Origin: Alphaproteobacteria bacterium
GTDB taxonomy: Bacteria > Pseudomonadota > Alphaproteobacteria > Rhizobiales > Rhizobiaceae
Reading direction: 5' to 3'
DNA: 27,927 nt
NCBI GenBank assembly: GCA_017308345.1
Contig: JAFKFE010000168.1
Location: 1-27,927, forward strand
How positions within the stretch are numbered: the stretch's first letter is position 1; each line of letters opens with the position of its first letter. Below the pieces are notes generated by a model. That model did no database searches. It saw only the letters and a program-made list of their open reading frames with translations, and was not told the DNA's origin. Shown one piece after another: positions 1-6,288 of the stretch. A program made the translations under genes and the position numbers.

Positions 1-1
1 C

Positions 2-340
2 ACGCTGGTCGACGGCGCCATCCATCGCGAGTGGATCGTCGCCATGGGGCGGCGCTCGAAGGTCTCGCATCTGGCGCATCTGTTCTGCGAGCTGTTCGTC
101 AGGCTGCAGGTGGTGAAGCGCACCAACGACATGAGCTTCCACCTGCCCGTTTCGCAAGCCGAGCTCGCCGATGTGCTGGGTTTGTCGGTCGTGCATATGA
201 ACCGCGTCATCAGCGCGCTGCGCAACAGCGGCGTGATCATCTGGGCGAACCACACGGTGACGATCCTCGACTGGCAGAAGCTGCAGCGGATCGCCGAGTT
301 CGACCCGACCTATCTCTCGATGACGCGCGAGCCGCGCTAG
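2..340 (+). CDS. Crp/Fnr-family transcriptional regulator, C-terminal part (5' end outside window)
   Basis: The reading frame is open from base 2 and ends at a TAG at 338-340, so only the last 112 residues are present. They cover the end of the effector domain/dimer helix and the winged HTH. The recognition region reads SQAELADVLGLSVVHMNRVI. It aligns without gaps to the C-terminus of the complete regulator at 6289-7008, with about 91 of 112 residues identical and the same ends (DPTYLSM-x-REPR). Such proteins bind DNA as dimers. The effector cannot be read from this fragment, and no FNR-type cysteine cluster can be judged. The family call is secure; the target genes are unknown. Confidence 0.9.
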   Translation, partial: TLVDGAIHREWIVAMGRRSKVSHLAHLFCELFVRLQVVKRTNDMSFHLPVSQAELADVLGLSVVHMNRVISALRNSGVIIWANHTVTILDWQKLQRIAEFDPTYLSMTREPR

Positions 341-382
341 ATGATCTTTTCCGAAAGCCGTTTCACGCTTCCGGCATCATGC
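341..382. repeat. Rhizobial-type intergenic palindromic repeat
   Basis: Directly after the regulator stop codon lies a stretch beginning ATGATCTTTTCCGAAA and ending CGGCATCATGC. The ends are inverted copies (ATGAT/ATCAT). It resembles, from memory, a diverged copy of a short repeat common downstream of genes in Rhizobium and Mesorhizobium genomes. It may act as a transcript 3' end, but it has no U-tract. Confidence 0.5.
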
Positions 383-454
383 CCGGCCCTTATCAAATGT
401 GATTTCGCCGCCTCGCGTTCCAGGCCACATTGACCGCATCGGGAGCGCGAGGGA

Positions 455-679
455 TTGAGGGCTTATCGCGTAGACGAGATGGATGGCGAGACCGTCCTTG
501 CAAGCCACGCCATCGAGGCGATGGCTGCGTTCGAGGCCGCCCAAAAAGCGCTCGGCGTCTACGTCACGCTGCGCGGCGGCGCCAGCAAATGGATCCGGGT
601 CGTCGAACTGACCGACAAGCCGCCGACGCGGCTGCGCCCCGGCGTGTTCGAGTTCCGGATTGTCGGCCGCAAGGGTTGA
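455..679 (+). CDS. Hypothetical protein, 74 aa
   Basis: I do not recognise this protein. The start is a TTG (455-457) with GGGAG about nine bases upstream; an in-frame ATG at 479 would remove eight residues. The sequence has a helical N-terminal half (residues about 15-35, Ala/Glu-rich) and a basic C-terminal half with probable beta strands (KWIRVVEL, FEFRIVGRKG). There is no signal peptide or membrane segment, so it is probably cytosolic. It stands alone between the Crp-like gene and the small secreted protein on the other strand. The coding call rests on codon bias and composition only. Confidence 0.55.
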   Translation: MRAYRVDEMDGETVLASHAIEAMAAFEAAQKALGVYVTLRGGASKWIRVVELTDKPPTRLRPGVFEFRIVGRKG

Positions 680-919
680 TTCCGCACGGAACAATGCAAA
701 GCCAGTCCAACTCTCCCGACCGGCGCGCAGCCGGCATCGCCATGGAACATTCAGGTGCCGGCGAAATTCACCTTGCGCAAGATGGTCTGGCGCGGCTTCC
801 GGCTTTCTCAATGGCTGATTATCTGACGCTTCCGGCAAGCTCCCGCGACCTGTTCCGCGCGGTCATTGAAACGATGCCATGCCTGGAGCGTGCATGTCGG
901 GCCGGCGCGTCACAACAAA

Positions 920-948
920 AAAACGGCGGCTGAAAGAGCCGCCGTTTT
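920..948 (-). terminator. Rho-independent terminator of the 966-1259 gene
   Basis: A perfect GC-rich stem (AACGGCGGCT at 922-931, AGCCGCCGTT at 937-946) closes a 5-nt loop. Read on the minus strand it is followed by a run of T (plus-strand A's at 916-923). It lies 17 bases after the stop codon of the minus-strand gene. A weaker T-run on the other side makes it possibly bidirectional. Confidence 0.85.
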
Positions 949-965
949 CTTGACCATCGATGGCT

Positions 966-1259
966 TTAGTTTGCGCCGCCGAGTTCCTTGGTCATCTTGC
1001 AGAAATTGTCATGCTGCTTGGCGATGGCCTCGTCGCTGCAGTCTTTCTTGATCGACGTGCGGTCTTCTTCGGTCATGGCCAGCCATGCCTTCTTGAATTC
1101 ATCGCCGGATCTCATCGTCTTCATCCCCGCATCGGTGAAGAAAGGGGACATCTTCTGGGGATCGTCCAAGGCCGACGTGCCCGTGGAACCGCCGGCCATG
1201 GCCGCGCCGGTCGCAAGCGAAAACGCGATCGCGCTCATGCAAAGCATTTTGGTATTCAT
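966..1259 (-). CDS. Small secreted protein of unknown function, 97 aa
   Basis: Residues 1-22 form a classical signal peptide (basic N-terminus, hydrophobic core, cleavage near AMA-GG), so the protein is exported to the periplasm. The mature part is helical and charged, with two cysteines (in KKDCSDEAI and NFCKMTKEL) that could form a disulphide. I recognise no domain. The start ATG is preceded by GGGAG/AACAAAA on the minus strand. It is monocistronic, with a strong terminator just downstream. It faces away from the ferritin-like gene at 1516, sharing a 256-bp upstream region that shows no clear promoter for this gene. Confidence 0.8.
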   Translation of the reverse strand: MNTKMLCMSAIAFSLATGAAMAGGSTGTSALDDPQKMSPFFTDAGMKTMRSGDEFKKAWLAMTEEDRTSIKKDCSDEAIAKQHDNFCKMTKELGGAN

Positions 1260-1457
1260 TTTTGTTCTCCCTGCCTGGGTTGGAAATAACGTCTGTTGAA
1301 AAGCGCGCCTCCGGGCAAAAAGTTCCAGACGGAATCAAAGAAAGGAGCGTTGCAAAGCGCCTGTCATTTGAACCGGTAAGCCCGGCTGCCGATTTCTTCG
1401 TGCGGCGGTCAATAACAATTGAGCTTTTCGGCCTCTGCTGGCCGAAAAATTCTCTTG

Positions 1458-1482
1458 GGAACAAGTTCGGGAAAACGGTGTT
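1458..1482 (+). promoter_or_regulatory. Candidate EcfG-type (general stress) promoter of the ferritin-like gene
   Basis: GGAAC at 1458-1462 is followed after 16 bases by TGTT at 1479-1482. This fits the alphaproteobacterial general-stress sigma factor pattern (GGAAC, 16-17 bases, CGTT) except for the first -10 base. The -10 is about 33 bases upstream of the start codon at 1516, a normal distance. Confidence 0.6.
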
Positions 1483-1515
1483 GGGTGTTTATCCACCCAC
1501 CCAGGAGATGCGGAT

Positions 1516-2028
1516 ATGGCTACGACGAAGGCGGCCTCCAACAAGGGGCTCAACGAACTTTTCCACGACACGCTGAAAGACATCTATTTCGCCGAGAAGA
1601 AGATTCTCGCCACGCTGCCCAAGATGGCCAAGGCGGCGCAGGACGATGCGCTGAAGGCCGCCTTCGAGAAGCATCGCGACCAGACTCAGGAGCATGTCGC
1701 GCGTCTGGAGGAAGTCTTCGAGGTGATCGACAAGAAGCCGGTGGGCAAGACCTGCGCCGCCATCATGGGCATCACTGAAGAAGGCGCCGAGATCATGGAC
1801 GAGTACAAGGGCTCGCCCTCGCTCGACGCCGGCCTTCTGGCTGCCGCCCAAGCCGTCGAGCATTATGAGATCTCGCGCTACGGCACGCTCAGGACCTGGG
1901 CGCAGGAGCTCGGCCTGACGGAAGCCGTCACCTTGCTCGACAAGACGCTGAATGAAGAAAAGGAAACAGACGCGGCGCTCACCCAGTTGGCTGAGTCCGC
2001 AGTCAACGTGGCGGCGGAGGCTGCCTGA
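1516..2028 (+). CDS. YciE/YciF-like ferritin-fold protein (DUF892)
   Basis: This 170-residue protein matches the DUF892/YciE-YciF family, four-helix ferritin-like proteins induced by stress. Family motifs visible are the N-terminal LFHDTLKDIYFAEKKIL, a central QAVEHYEISRYGTL and the C-terminal LNEEKETDAALTQLAE. Glu and His residues (E43-H-type E/H pairs, EHYE) are placed as in the di-metal site of the fold. Length is normal for the family. The start ATG follows AGGAG with eight bases between. It is cytosolic. Family members are often under stress control in enteric bacteria and rhizobia, which agrees with the GGAAC-type promoter upstream. The exact biochemical activity of the family is not settled. 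Confidence 0.92.
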   Translation: MATTKAASNKGLNELFHDTLKDIYFAEKKILATLPKMAKAAQDDALKAAFEKHRDQTQEHVARLEEVFEVIDKKPVGKTCAAIMGITEEGAEIMDEYKGSPSLDAGLLAAAQAVEHYEISRYGTLRTWAQELGLTEAVTLLDKTLNEEKETDAALTQLAESAVNVAAEAA

Positions 2029-2051
2029 AATCAGGCTGGCACTCTGCAATC

Positions 2052-2081
2052 GGGAAGATCTGGCTTCGGCCGGTCTTTCCC
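2052..2081 (+). terminator. UUCG-capped hairpin after the ferritin-like gene
   Basis: Starting 24 bases after the stop codon, an outer stem GGGAAGA/TCTTTCCC (one bulge) and an inner stem CTGGC/GCCGG enclose a TTCG tetraloop. It is a very stable RNA hairpin at the expected place for a transcript 3' end. A downstream U-tract is missing, so it may be a weak or processed terminator. Confidence 0.5.
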
Positions 2082-2094
2082 GTGGCCTCGAGAG

Positions 2095-2136
2095 CGACCA
2101 TGGAACTTCCGCAAAAAAGCGGCCGTTCCATGGTCG
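2095..2136. promoter_or_regulatory. 42-bp palindrome carrying a consensus GGAAC-N17-CGTT promoter
   Basis: Perfect 12-bp arms (CGACCATGGAAC at 2095-2106 and its complement at 2125-2136) flank an inner CCGC/GCGG stem and an A6 centre. On the plus strand GGAAC (2102-2106) is spaced 17 bases from CGTT (2124-2127), an exact match to the EcfG consensus. On the minus strand GGAAC (2129-2125) is spaced 17 bases from AGTT (2107-2104). The plus-strand promoter points at the small gene at 2151. The minus-strand one would give antisense RNA to the ferritin-like gene. An RNA hairpin or protein-binding palindrome is the alternative reading. Confidence 0.55.
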
Positions 2137-2150
2137 ATGAGGCTTTTCCG

Positions 2151-2378
2151 ATGAGGAGAGTACCGTTACCGATTGCCCGCCTGGTCGGGGGTGCCATCAC
2201 CTCGATCGCCGGCATGTTCTGTCGCTGGCTTTCCTACGAAATCGAGAAGCGTCTGGAAGAGCGGTGGCATCGTCAGGACCACCGATGCTCGGGGCTTCAC
2301 CTCACTTGCCGAGTCCAAGCCCCAGCCTTTGCCCCTCGGCATATGCCTTGGCGAAGGATTCCAGCTCGAATGATGTGA
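2151..2378 (+). CDS. Possible small protein, 75 aa, unknown function
   Basis: The ATG at 2151 has GAGG eight bases upstream and lies 23 bases after the -10 element of a consensus stress promoter. The N-terminal third is basic and moderately hydrophobic (RLVGGAITSIAGMFCRWL) and could associate with membrane. It is followed by a charged helix (YEIEKRLEERW). The last 25 residues run antisense through the end of the 2302-2487 gene and look like shadow sequence. The real protein may therefore be smaller or the frame non-coding. No family recognised. Confidence 0.35.
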   Translation: MRRVPLPIARLVGGAITSIAGMFCRWLSYEIEKRLEERWHRQDHRCSGLHLTCRVQAPAFAPRHMPWRRIPARMM

Positions 2379-2487
2379 CAGTCTCCCTTCCGTCCCTGGC
2401 AACGACGACGAACCACTCGCCCATGTTTTCGTAGACGAGGACCGAGTTGGCAGGCATGGAATCGGATAGGGAAATGTCGGAACACAT
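2302..2487 (-). CDS. Hypothetical protein, 61 aa
   Basis: The start chosen is the ATG at 2487-2485 because GGGAGGAAG sits six bases upstream; longer in-frame starts lack a ribosome site. The product is a small soluble alpha/beta protein with strands VLVYENMGEWFVVVARDG and a helix FAKAYAEGQRLGLGLG. I recognise no family. It is convergent with, and overlaps by 77 bases, the doubtful frame at 2151-2378, and lies 117 bases downstream of the BrkB-like gene on the same strand. Confidence 0.7.
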   Translation of the reverse strand: MCSDISLSDSMPANSVLVYENMGEWFVVVARDGRETVTSFELESFAKAYAEGQRLGLGLGK

Positions 2488-2604
2488 GTGCTTCCTCCCA
2501 CAAGGGTTGGGCGAAAGCACCTGAGTTGACTTCCAAGCGTCTCCTGGCCGGGCAAGATGAAGACGACTCCATCATCATGCGCCCTTCTCCCGGCAAAGGC
2601 GACA

Positions 2605-3540
2605 TCATTTGTTTAGGGCATCGATTTTGCCGACGGCGTTCGAGGGGGCGGCCGAATCCGCAAGGCCATCCGCGGTCACGACTCTGGCCAGATCCTTGCG
2701 GCTGCCCCGGCGTACCGAATAGGCCCGCGTTATCTCGGCACCGAAGAGAAAGATCTGCGCCGAATAATAGACCCAGACCAGCACCACCATTAGCGCGCCC
2801 GCGGCACCGTAGGAGGTGGCTATGGCGCTGGTGCCGATGTACCAGCCGATCAGCGACTTGCCGATGGTGAACAGAAGCGCTGTGACCAGCGCGCCGATGC
2901 CGACATCGCGCCATTTAAGCGCGCGGTCCGGCAGGATTTTGTAGATCGCGGCGAATAGCGACGCGATCAGCACGAAGGAGACGATCGTGTTGATCGCGCT
3001 GACGATCAGTTCTCCAAACGGCACGTTGCGGTTGATGATCTCGCCGAGGGCGGCGATCGCGGTGCTGGCCGCCAAGGACACCAAGAGCAGGAAGCCCAGC
3101 GCCGCCACGAGGCCGAGGCTGGCCGCCCTCGCCCGCATCAGGCGCGGCAGCGACACCCCGCTGGGCTTGACCTTCCAGATTTCGTTGAGCGACTGCTGCA
3201 TCTCGCCGAAAACACCCGAGGCGGTGATGAAAAGCGTGGCCAGTCCGATCAGTGTGGCAAGCGTGCTCGACCAGCGATGCGCGGCGCTCTCGACCGTGGC
3301 CTTCAGAAGGTCGGCGCTCTGCGACCCCATGACGCCCGAGATCTCGGCCGAGAGCGCAAGTTGCGCGGCGTCGTTGCCGATGACGACGCCGGCGATGGCC
3401 ACCACGATCAGCAGGATCGGCGCCAGCGAGGTGGTGGCGTAGAAAGCGATTGCCGCACCATGGCTCAGCGCATTGTCATCGATGTAGCCGGTGACGCTTT
3501 CCTTCAGCAGTATCCAGCCCTCGTCGGCCCAACGCGGCAT
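2605..3540 (-). CDS. YihY/virulence factor BrkB family inner-membrane protein
   Basis: The 311-residue protein has the YihY/BrkB pattern: an N-terminal amphipathic segment (MPRWADEGWILLKESVTGYI), then the hallmark DNALSHGAAIAFYATTSLAPIL, and six predicted membrane helices. A second conserved block is ITRAYSVRRGS near the C-terminus. It sits in the inner membrane; the family has no proven function (BrkB was named for serum resistance, and RNase BN was once wrongly assigned to YihY). The ATG at 3540 matches the usual N-terminus of the family; the frame stays open a further 93 codons upstream without family similarity. A GGAAC-N16-GGTT promoter candidate about 210 bases upstream suggests a long leader and stress control. 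Confidence 0.9.
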   Translation of the reverse strand: MPRWADEGWILLKESVTGYIDDNALSHGAAIAFYATTSLAPILLIVVAIAGVVIGNDAAQLALSAEISGVMGSQSADLLKATVESAAHRWSSTLATLIGLATLFITASGVFGEMQQSLNEIWKVKPSGVSLPRLMRARAASLGLVAALGFLLLVSLAASTAIAALGEIINRNVPFGELIVSAINTIVSFVLIASLFAAIYKILPDRALKWRDVGIGALVTALLFTIGKSLIGWYIGTSAIATSYGAAGALMVVLVWVYYSAQIFLFGAEITRAYSVRRGSRKDLARVVTADGLADSAAPSNAVGKIDALNK

Positions 3541-3752
3541 CGCCCTCACCCATTTCGGACGCGGATCGACCGCGAATTCATGCCGGCTTTGTCGGGTCGT
3601 GCCTGTTCTGCCATTTGCTGCCCAAGCCCAATACGGAGCGGGCCGGGTGGGACAAGAACTCGACTGCCTTTTCGTCGGCCAGGGCGTGAAGCCGGAGAAA
3701 CCAGCCCTGTTCTCTTTACCACCAGGTCCGGCTGACGCGGCCCGCCAATCAC

Positions 3753-3777
3753 AACCCGGTGCCGGCGCCATGGTTCC
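3753..3777 (-). promoter_or_regulatory. Candidate EcfG-type promoter of the BrkB-like gene
   Basis: On the minus strand GGAAC (3777-3773) and GGTT (3756-3753) are separated by 16 bases, close to the general-stress consensus. The -35 element begins only three bases beyond the T-tract of the small-RNA terminator, so the two transcription units abut without overlapping. Confidence 0.55.
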
Positions 3778-3779
3778 GG

Positions 3780-3817
3780 AAAAAAGGCCCGCCCGGCAGC
3801 CAGGAGGCCGGGCGGGC
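3780..3817 (-). terminator. Strong intrinsic terminator, minus strand
   Basis: An 11-bp perfect GC stem (GCCCGCCCGGC at 3787-3797, GCCGGGCGGGC at 3807-3817) with a 9-nt loop is followed on the minus strand by C and six T's (plus-strand A's 3780-3785). No minus-strand protein gene ends here. It closes the candidate small RNA described next. Confidence 0.85.
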
Positions 3818-3878
3818 AAATCGGGCTTGATGGAACCCTAGGACGACAGGCTTGAGGAATGTGGAAGCCTGCCGCCCG
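3780..3878 (-). ncRNA. Candidate small regulatory RNA, about 99 nt
   Basis: A GGAAC-N17-TGTT promoter (3910-3885) predicts a start near 3879-3876, and an intrinsic terminator ends at 3780. Between them the minus-strand RNA can form a first hairpin (CAGGCTT/AAGCCTG, 7 bp) whose 11-nt loop contains UUCCUC. The loop of the terminator hairpin contains CUCCU. Both loop motifs are complementary to Shine-Dalgarno sequences, a feature of several alphaproteobacterial trans-acting sRNAs. No credible protein is encoded. The 3541-4064 stretch otherwise holds only the BrkB promoter and leader. The 5' end is an estimate. Confidence 0.55.
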
Positions 3879-3884
3879 AAGCCA

Positions 3885-3910
3885 AACATGCAGGAGGCGA
3901 GATCGGTTCC
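3885..3910 (-). promoter_or_regulatory. Candidate EcfG-type promoter of the small RNA
   Basis: On the minus strand GGAAC occupies 3910-3906 and TGTT(T) begins at 3888, with 17 bases between. It differs from GGAAC-N17-CGTT only in the first -10 base. No other gene lies on this strand between it and the terminator at 3780-3817. Confidence 0.55.
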
Positions 3911-4064
3911 CAGCCAGGCAATGCCAGGCATTGGGACAATCAGCGGGACAGGCGCCGGCGAGGTCGCGGCTTGGAAAGCGATGCCGCGCCACCGATCGAG
4001 CCTAGGCAAGCCAACGGCATTCAACTAGCCTCGAAGCGGGATCAGAGCCGCGTGGGGGCATGCG

Positions 4065-4655
4065 ATGAAGGTCAATGTCGTCTACGCGCATCCGGCGCAG
4101 GACAGCTACGTGGCCTCGCTTCACAGGCGTGTCGTGGGGGCCCTCAAGGCCAGGGGCGACGAGGTCGTCGATTTCGATCTCTACGCCATGAAATTCGATC
4201 CCGTCATCCAGGTCGAGGAGTTGAAGGGGCACGCCGGTCCATCGCCAGCGCCCGCGGACCTGCGGGTCTATATCGACGCGTTGCAATGGGCCGACGCGTG
4301 TGTGTTCTGCTTCCCGACCTGGTGGTCGGGCATGCCCGCCATGCTCAAGGGATATTTCGACCGCGTGTGGCGCCCGGGCGTCGCCTTCGAACTTCCGACG
4401 GATGGCGGCACGATCAAGCCGGCGCTCTTGAACATCCGCCGGATGGGCGTCGTCACCACCTTCGGCTCGCCATGGTGGTACACCAGGCTCTACATGCAGG
4501 ACCCGGGCAGGAAGGTGCTTTTGCGCGGCTTGAAATCCATGTGCGGACGCACGGAGAAGCACCTCTATCTGTCCAAATACTCGGTGGAAAGCATCTCCGG
4601 CGAGGAGCGGGAAAAGTTCGCCCGCAAGGCGGAGCAGCGGTTCGAGCGATTTTGA
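4065..4655 (+). CDS. NAD(P)H-dependent oxidoreductase, flavodoxin-2 fold (MdaB/KefF-like)
   Basis: The 196 residues match the NQO1/MdaB/KefF flavoprotein family, which binds FMN or FAD and reduces quinones or related electrophiles by two electrons, protecting against redox stress. Visible motifs are the first strand and phosphate-binding turn (VNVVYAHPAQDSYVASLHR), the flavin-binding segment FPTWWSGMPAMLKGYFDRVW near residues 84-103, and the TTFGSPWWYTR segment. There is no signal peptide, so it is cytosolic. Length is normal. The ATG at 4065 begins directly at the first beta strand; the ribosome site (GGGGG) is weak. It is monocistronic, with a terminator-like hairpin 49 bases downstream. 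The precise substrate cannot be inferred. Confidence 0.9.
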   Translation: MKVNVVYAHPAQDSYVASLHRRVVGALKARGDEVVDFDLYAMKFDPVIQVEELKGHAGPSPAPADLRVYIDALQWADACVFCFPTWWSGMPAMLKGYFDRVWRPGVAFELPTDGGTIKPALLNIRRMGVVTTFGSPWWYTRLYMQDPGRKVLLRGLKSMCGRTEKHLYLSKYSVESISGEEREKFARKAEQRFERF

Positions 4656-4703
4656 ACGGCCTCGCCGGACTTGCCGGCAGGCTCGCCAGGCGCAACCCGG
4701 CCA

Positions 4704-4731
4704 TCGGCCGGCACCTCGCCGGCCGAATTTT
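4704..4731 (+). terminator. Intrinsic terminator after the oxidoreductase gene
   Basis: A perfect 9-bp stem (TCGGCCGGC at 4704-4712, GCCGGCCGA at 4718-4726) with a 5-nt loop is followed by ATTTTG. The U-tract is short. It lies 49 bases beyond the stop codon. Confidence 0.7.
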
Positions 4732-4791
4732 GCAATGGAGGACAATCGAGATATGCTTAGCTGACTAAGTGATTCATGGCACGGTGAACCG

Positions 4792-4977
4792 ATGGCCAAG
4801 AAAAAAGACAGACAGGCCACTTCGGGCATCGCGGCGGCCTCCCGCGCCGAAATCCATGAGGCGGCTTATTTTGCCCGCAAATGCGGCCTCACCCGCGATG
4901 AGGCCTTGCAGATGATACGCGAGGCGCACGCCTCGCCGACCCTCAGGCCGGCCGAGACGGAAAAGCGCAAGCACTGA
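4792..4977 (+). CDS. Small DUF3606-like protein, 61 aa
   Basis: The product is a short basic protein with a lysine-rich start (MAKKKDRQ) and a helix-turn-helix-like motif ARKCGLTRDEALQMIREAH. This resembles DUF3606 proteins and the neighbouring 72-aa protein at 8530-8748 (ENTDLSPKQARELIREHGHD). Both are likely cytosolic, and the family is common in rhizobia without known function. A short inverted repeat (CTTAG-N4-CTAAG, 4756-4769) just upstream may mark an operator or promoter. The family assignment is by motif resemblance only. Confidence 0.7.
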   Translation: MAKKKDRQATSGIAAASRAEIHEAAYFARKCGLTRDEALQMIREAHASPTLRPAETEKRKH

Positions 4978-5001
4978 TCCTTCTCGTTCAAGAAGCGGGC
5001 C

Positions 5002-5304
5002 TTATTGCCCCGTCTGCGGCGGCACCTCGCCCGGCTTGATCACCGGCATTTCGCTGCCGGTCGGCGGCGGGTTCGTCGCGTTGTTGTCGCCGGTCGGCGG
5101 GGGCTTCAGCACGCCGCCGCAATTGCCGAGCTGTTTCGACAGTTCATCCGTATCGGCCTGCTGCTTCTGTTTCTGCTGTTGGCCGTTGGCATCGGGCTGG
5201 GCCTGGCAGTCCTGCGTCCGCTGATCCGGCTGCTGGGAGGTCTGGGCCGCCGCCGGCAGTGCCGGCATGAGCGAGACGGCCGCGATGAGAAGCGCTTTCT
5301 TCAT
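5002..5304 (-). CDS. Secreted Gln/Pro-rich protein, 100 aa
   Basis: The ATG at 5304 is preceded by GAGGAGG at a six-base spacing, which decides the start. Residues 1-19 are a signal peptide (MKKALLIAAVSLMPALPAAA), giving a periplasmic or secreted product. The mature chain is low complexity: Gln-rich around residues 20-55, with two cysteines (in TQDCQAQ and GNCGG), then a Pro/Gly/Asn-rich tail with a repeated PPPTG motif. No family recognised; a disordered envelope peptide is likely. It is the second gene of a two-gene unit; its ribosome site overlaps the stop codon of the 50-aa gene upstream. Confidence 0.78.
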   Translation of the reverse strand: MKKALLIAAVSLMPALPAAAQTSQQPDQRTQDCQAQPDANGQQQKQKQQADTDELSKQLGNCGGVLKPPPTGDNNATNPPPTGSEMPVIKPGEVPPQTGQ

Positions 5305-5314
5305 GGGATCCTCC

Positions 5315-5467
5315 TCATGGCGCTTTCGGCTTCGGCTTGTCGCGGTCGGCGGCATCGACCTTGCGCCGCACGGCACGGTGCCTGGGCGTCGTCTTGGCAG
5401 CGTCCGGTTTCTTGGCGGCGGCTGATTTGCAGGCCGCGCCGGTTTTCGCTCGGCTGCTGGTCGGCAT
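5315..5467 (-). CDS. Very small Lys/Ala-rich protein, 50 aa
   Basis: This short frame begins at ATG 5467-5465 with AAAGGAG seven bases upstream and stops at TGA 5317-5315. The product is strongly basic, rich in Lys, Ala and Pro (TGAACKSAAAKKPDAAK, then DRDKPKPKAP at the end), with no membrane segment. It resembles disordered histone-like tails and may bind nucleic acid, but no family is recognised. Its stop codon (TGA) is followed immediately by the GGAGG of the next gene, ten bases before that start, so the two are very probably translationally coupled. It falls below common length cut-offs for gene callers. Confidence 0.6.
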   Translation of the reverse strand: MPTSSRAKTGAACKSAAAKKPDAAKTTPRHRAVRRKVDAADRDKPKPKAP

Positions 5468-5616
5468 GGTGCTCTCCTTTCAAGGGACAACGCATGCCGA
5501 TGGAAAAGGTTGGCCCCGGTTCGCCGAGACGCCTGGACATACATCAAAGTTAAATGCGGCCGCCCGGCCGTGGTGCTAACCCTTCGTCATTGGGGGGACT
5601 CTTCAGGAGGAGTCCC

Positions 5617-5790
5617 ATGGACATTCGAATTCTCATCGACCGGCTCGCGGCCTCATTGCGCCGACGCTCCGCCGTGCAGCATCTCCCCGCCAGGGTGATC
5701 CGCGCGTCGCTCGCTGATGTGCCGCTCAGGCCGCGCCCGCGGCCGCCGCACCGGCCGGCGCCTCCTGCCCGGCCCGCGAGCAACATGTAG
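5617..5790 (+). CDS. Hypothetical basic protein, 57 aa
   Basis: The ATG at 5617 has AGGAGGAG at an ideal spacing, which is the main evidence that this frame is used. The N-terminal half is a predicted amphipathic helix (MDIRILIDRLAASLRRRSAV). The C-terminal half is Pro/Arg-rich (PLRPRPRPPHRPAPPARPA) and probably disordered. There is no signal peptide. It opens a same-strand run with 5867-5977 and 5985-6284. No family recognised. Confidence 0.6.
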   Translation: MDIRILIDRLAASLRRRSAVQHLPARVIRASLADVPLRPRPRPPHRPAPPARPASNM

Positions 5791-5866
5791 CCTTCGAACC
5801 GCCGGGCGGATGCAACCGACTGGCGGAGTCGCCGTTTACGGCCATTCCCAATCATGTGGTGAACCA

Positions 5867-5977
5867 ATGAAATCCTTGCGTTTGAACAGCCCCCTTCTTG
5901 TCTTCGCCGCCGCCATGGTAACGGCCGCGCCCTTTGTCGGCCTTGCCTGGCGAACGCGCGAATGGCTCGGATGGTGA
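5867..5977 (+). CDS. Possible single-pass membrane micropeptide, 36 aa
   Basis: The frame encodes a 36-residue peptide with a basic start (MKSLRLNS), a hydrophobic core of about 18 residues (PLLVFAAAMVTAAPFVGLA) and a charged tail (WRTREWLGW). This is the layout of a small inner-membrane peptide. The ribosome site is weak (GGTGAA). It ends seven bases before the DUF982 gene start, which suggests coupling. No family recognised. Confidence 0.45.
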   Translation: MKSLRLNSPLLVFAAAMVTAAPFVGLAWRTREWLGW

Positions 5978-5984
5978 ACGACCG

Positions 5985-6284
5985 ATGAGCCGTTTCCTGC
6001 CGCTCACCATCCGCTTCGTCAGCGGCGGCTCGATGGTGGTCACCACCGTCGCCGAGGCCAAGAAGGCGCTTGCCGGAACCTGGAAGAACAAGGAGGCGCC
6101 GGATTATCTCAAGGCGGCGCGACTGGTGGAGGACGCGATCGCGGGCACCTGCCGGCCGGCGGTTGCCTTTGCCGCCTTCAAGAAGGTCGCCGCGCAGCAG
6201 GGCTTGCTGAGGCCTGCGCAGCCGAGCGCCGCGCTCACCATGCTGGACGAATTGTGGACGCGCTCCAAAATACCCCCCGGCTAG
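5985..6284 (+). CDS. DUF982 domain protein, 99 aa
   Basis: The product matches DUF982, a family of about 80-100 residues expanded in rhizobia. Visible landmarks are the N-terminal strand pair LTIRFVSGGSMVVTTV, then EAKKALAGTWK, then the helix YLKAARLVEDAIAGTCRPAVAFAAFKKVA. The start ATG at 5985 begins at the conserved region, which I prefer over the longer in-frame ATG at 5934. The family has no known biochemical role. The gene is convergent with the Crp-like regulator, with only four bases between their stop codons. Confidence 0.8.
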   Translation: MSRFLPLTIRFVSGGSMVVTTVAEAKKALAGTWKNKEAPDYLKAARLVEDAIAGTCRPAVAFAAFKKVAAQQGLLRPAQPSAALTMLDELWTRSKIPPG

Positions 6285-6288
6285 ACGC

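Noticed and set aside
680..919. Possible gene between the 74-aa protein and the terminator
   Set aside because: Frames here are short or antisense shadows without ribosome sites; I see nothing supportable in this stretch.
1288..1326. AACG and GTTCC upstream of the 966-1259 gene as a minus-strand stress promoter
   Set aside because: The spacing is 30 bases; at the correct spacing the -10 would read CGCT.
3749..4024. A 91-codon minus-strand frame over the candidate small RNA
   Set aside because: It runs straight through the intrinsic terminator and beyond the BrkB promoter, has no ribosome site, and matches no family.
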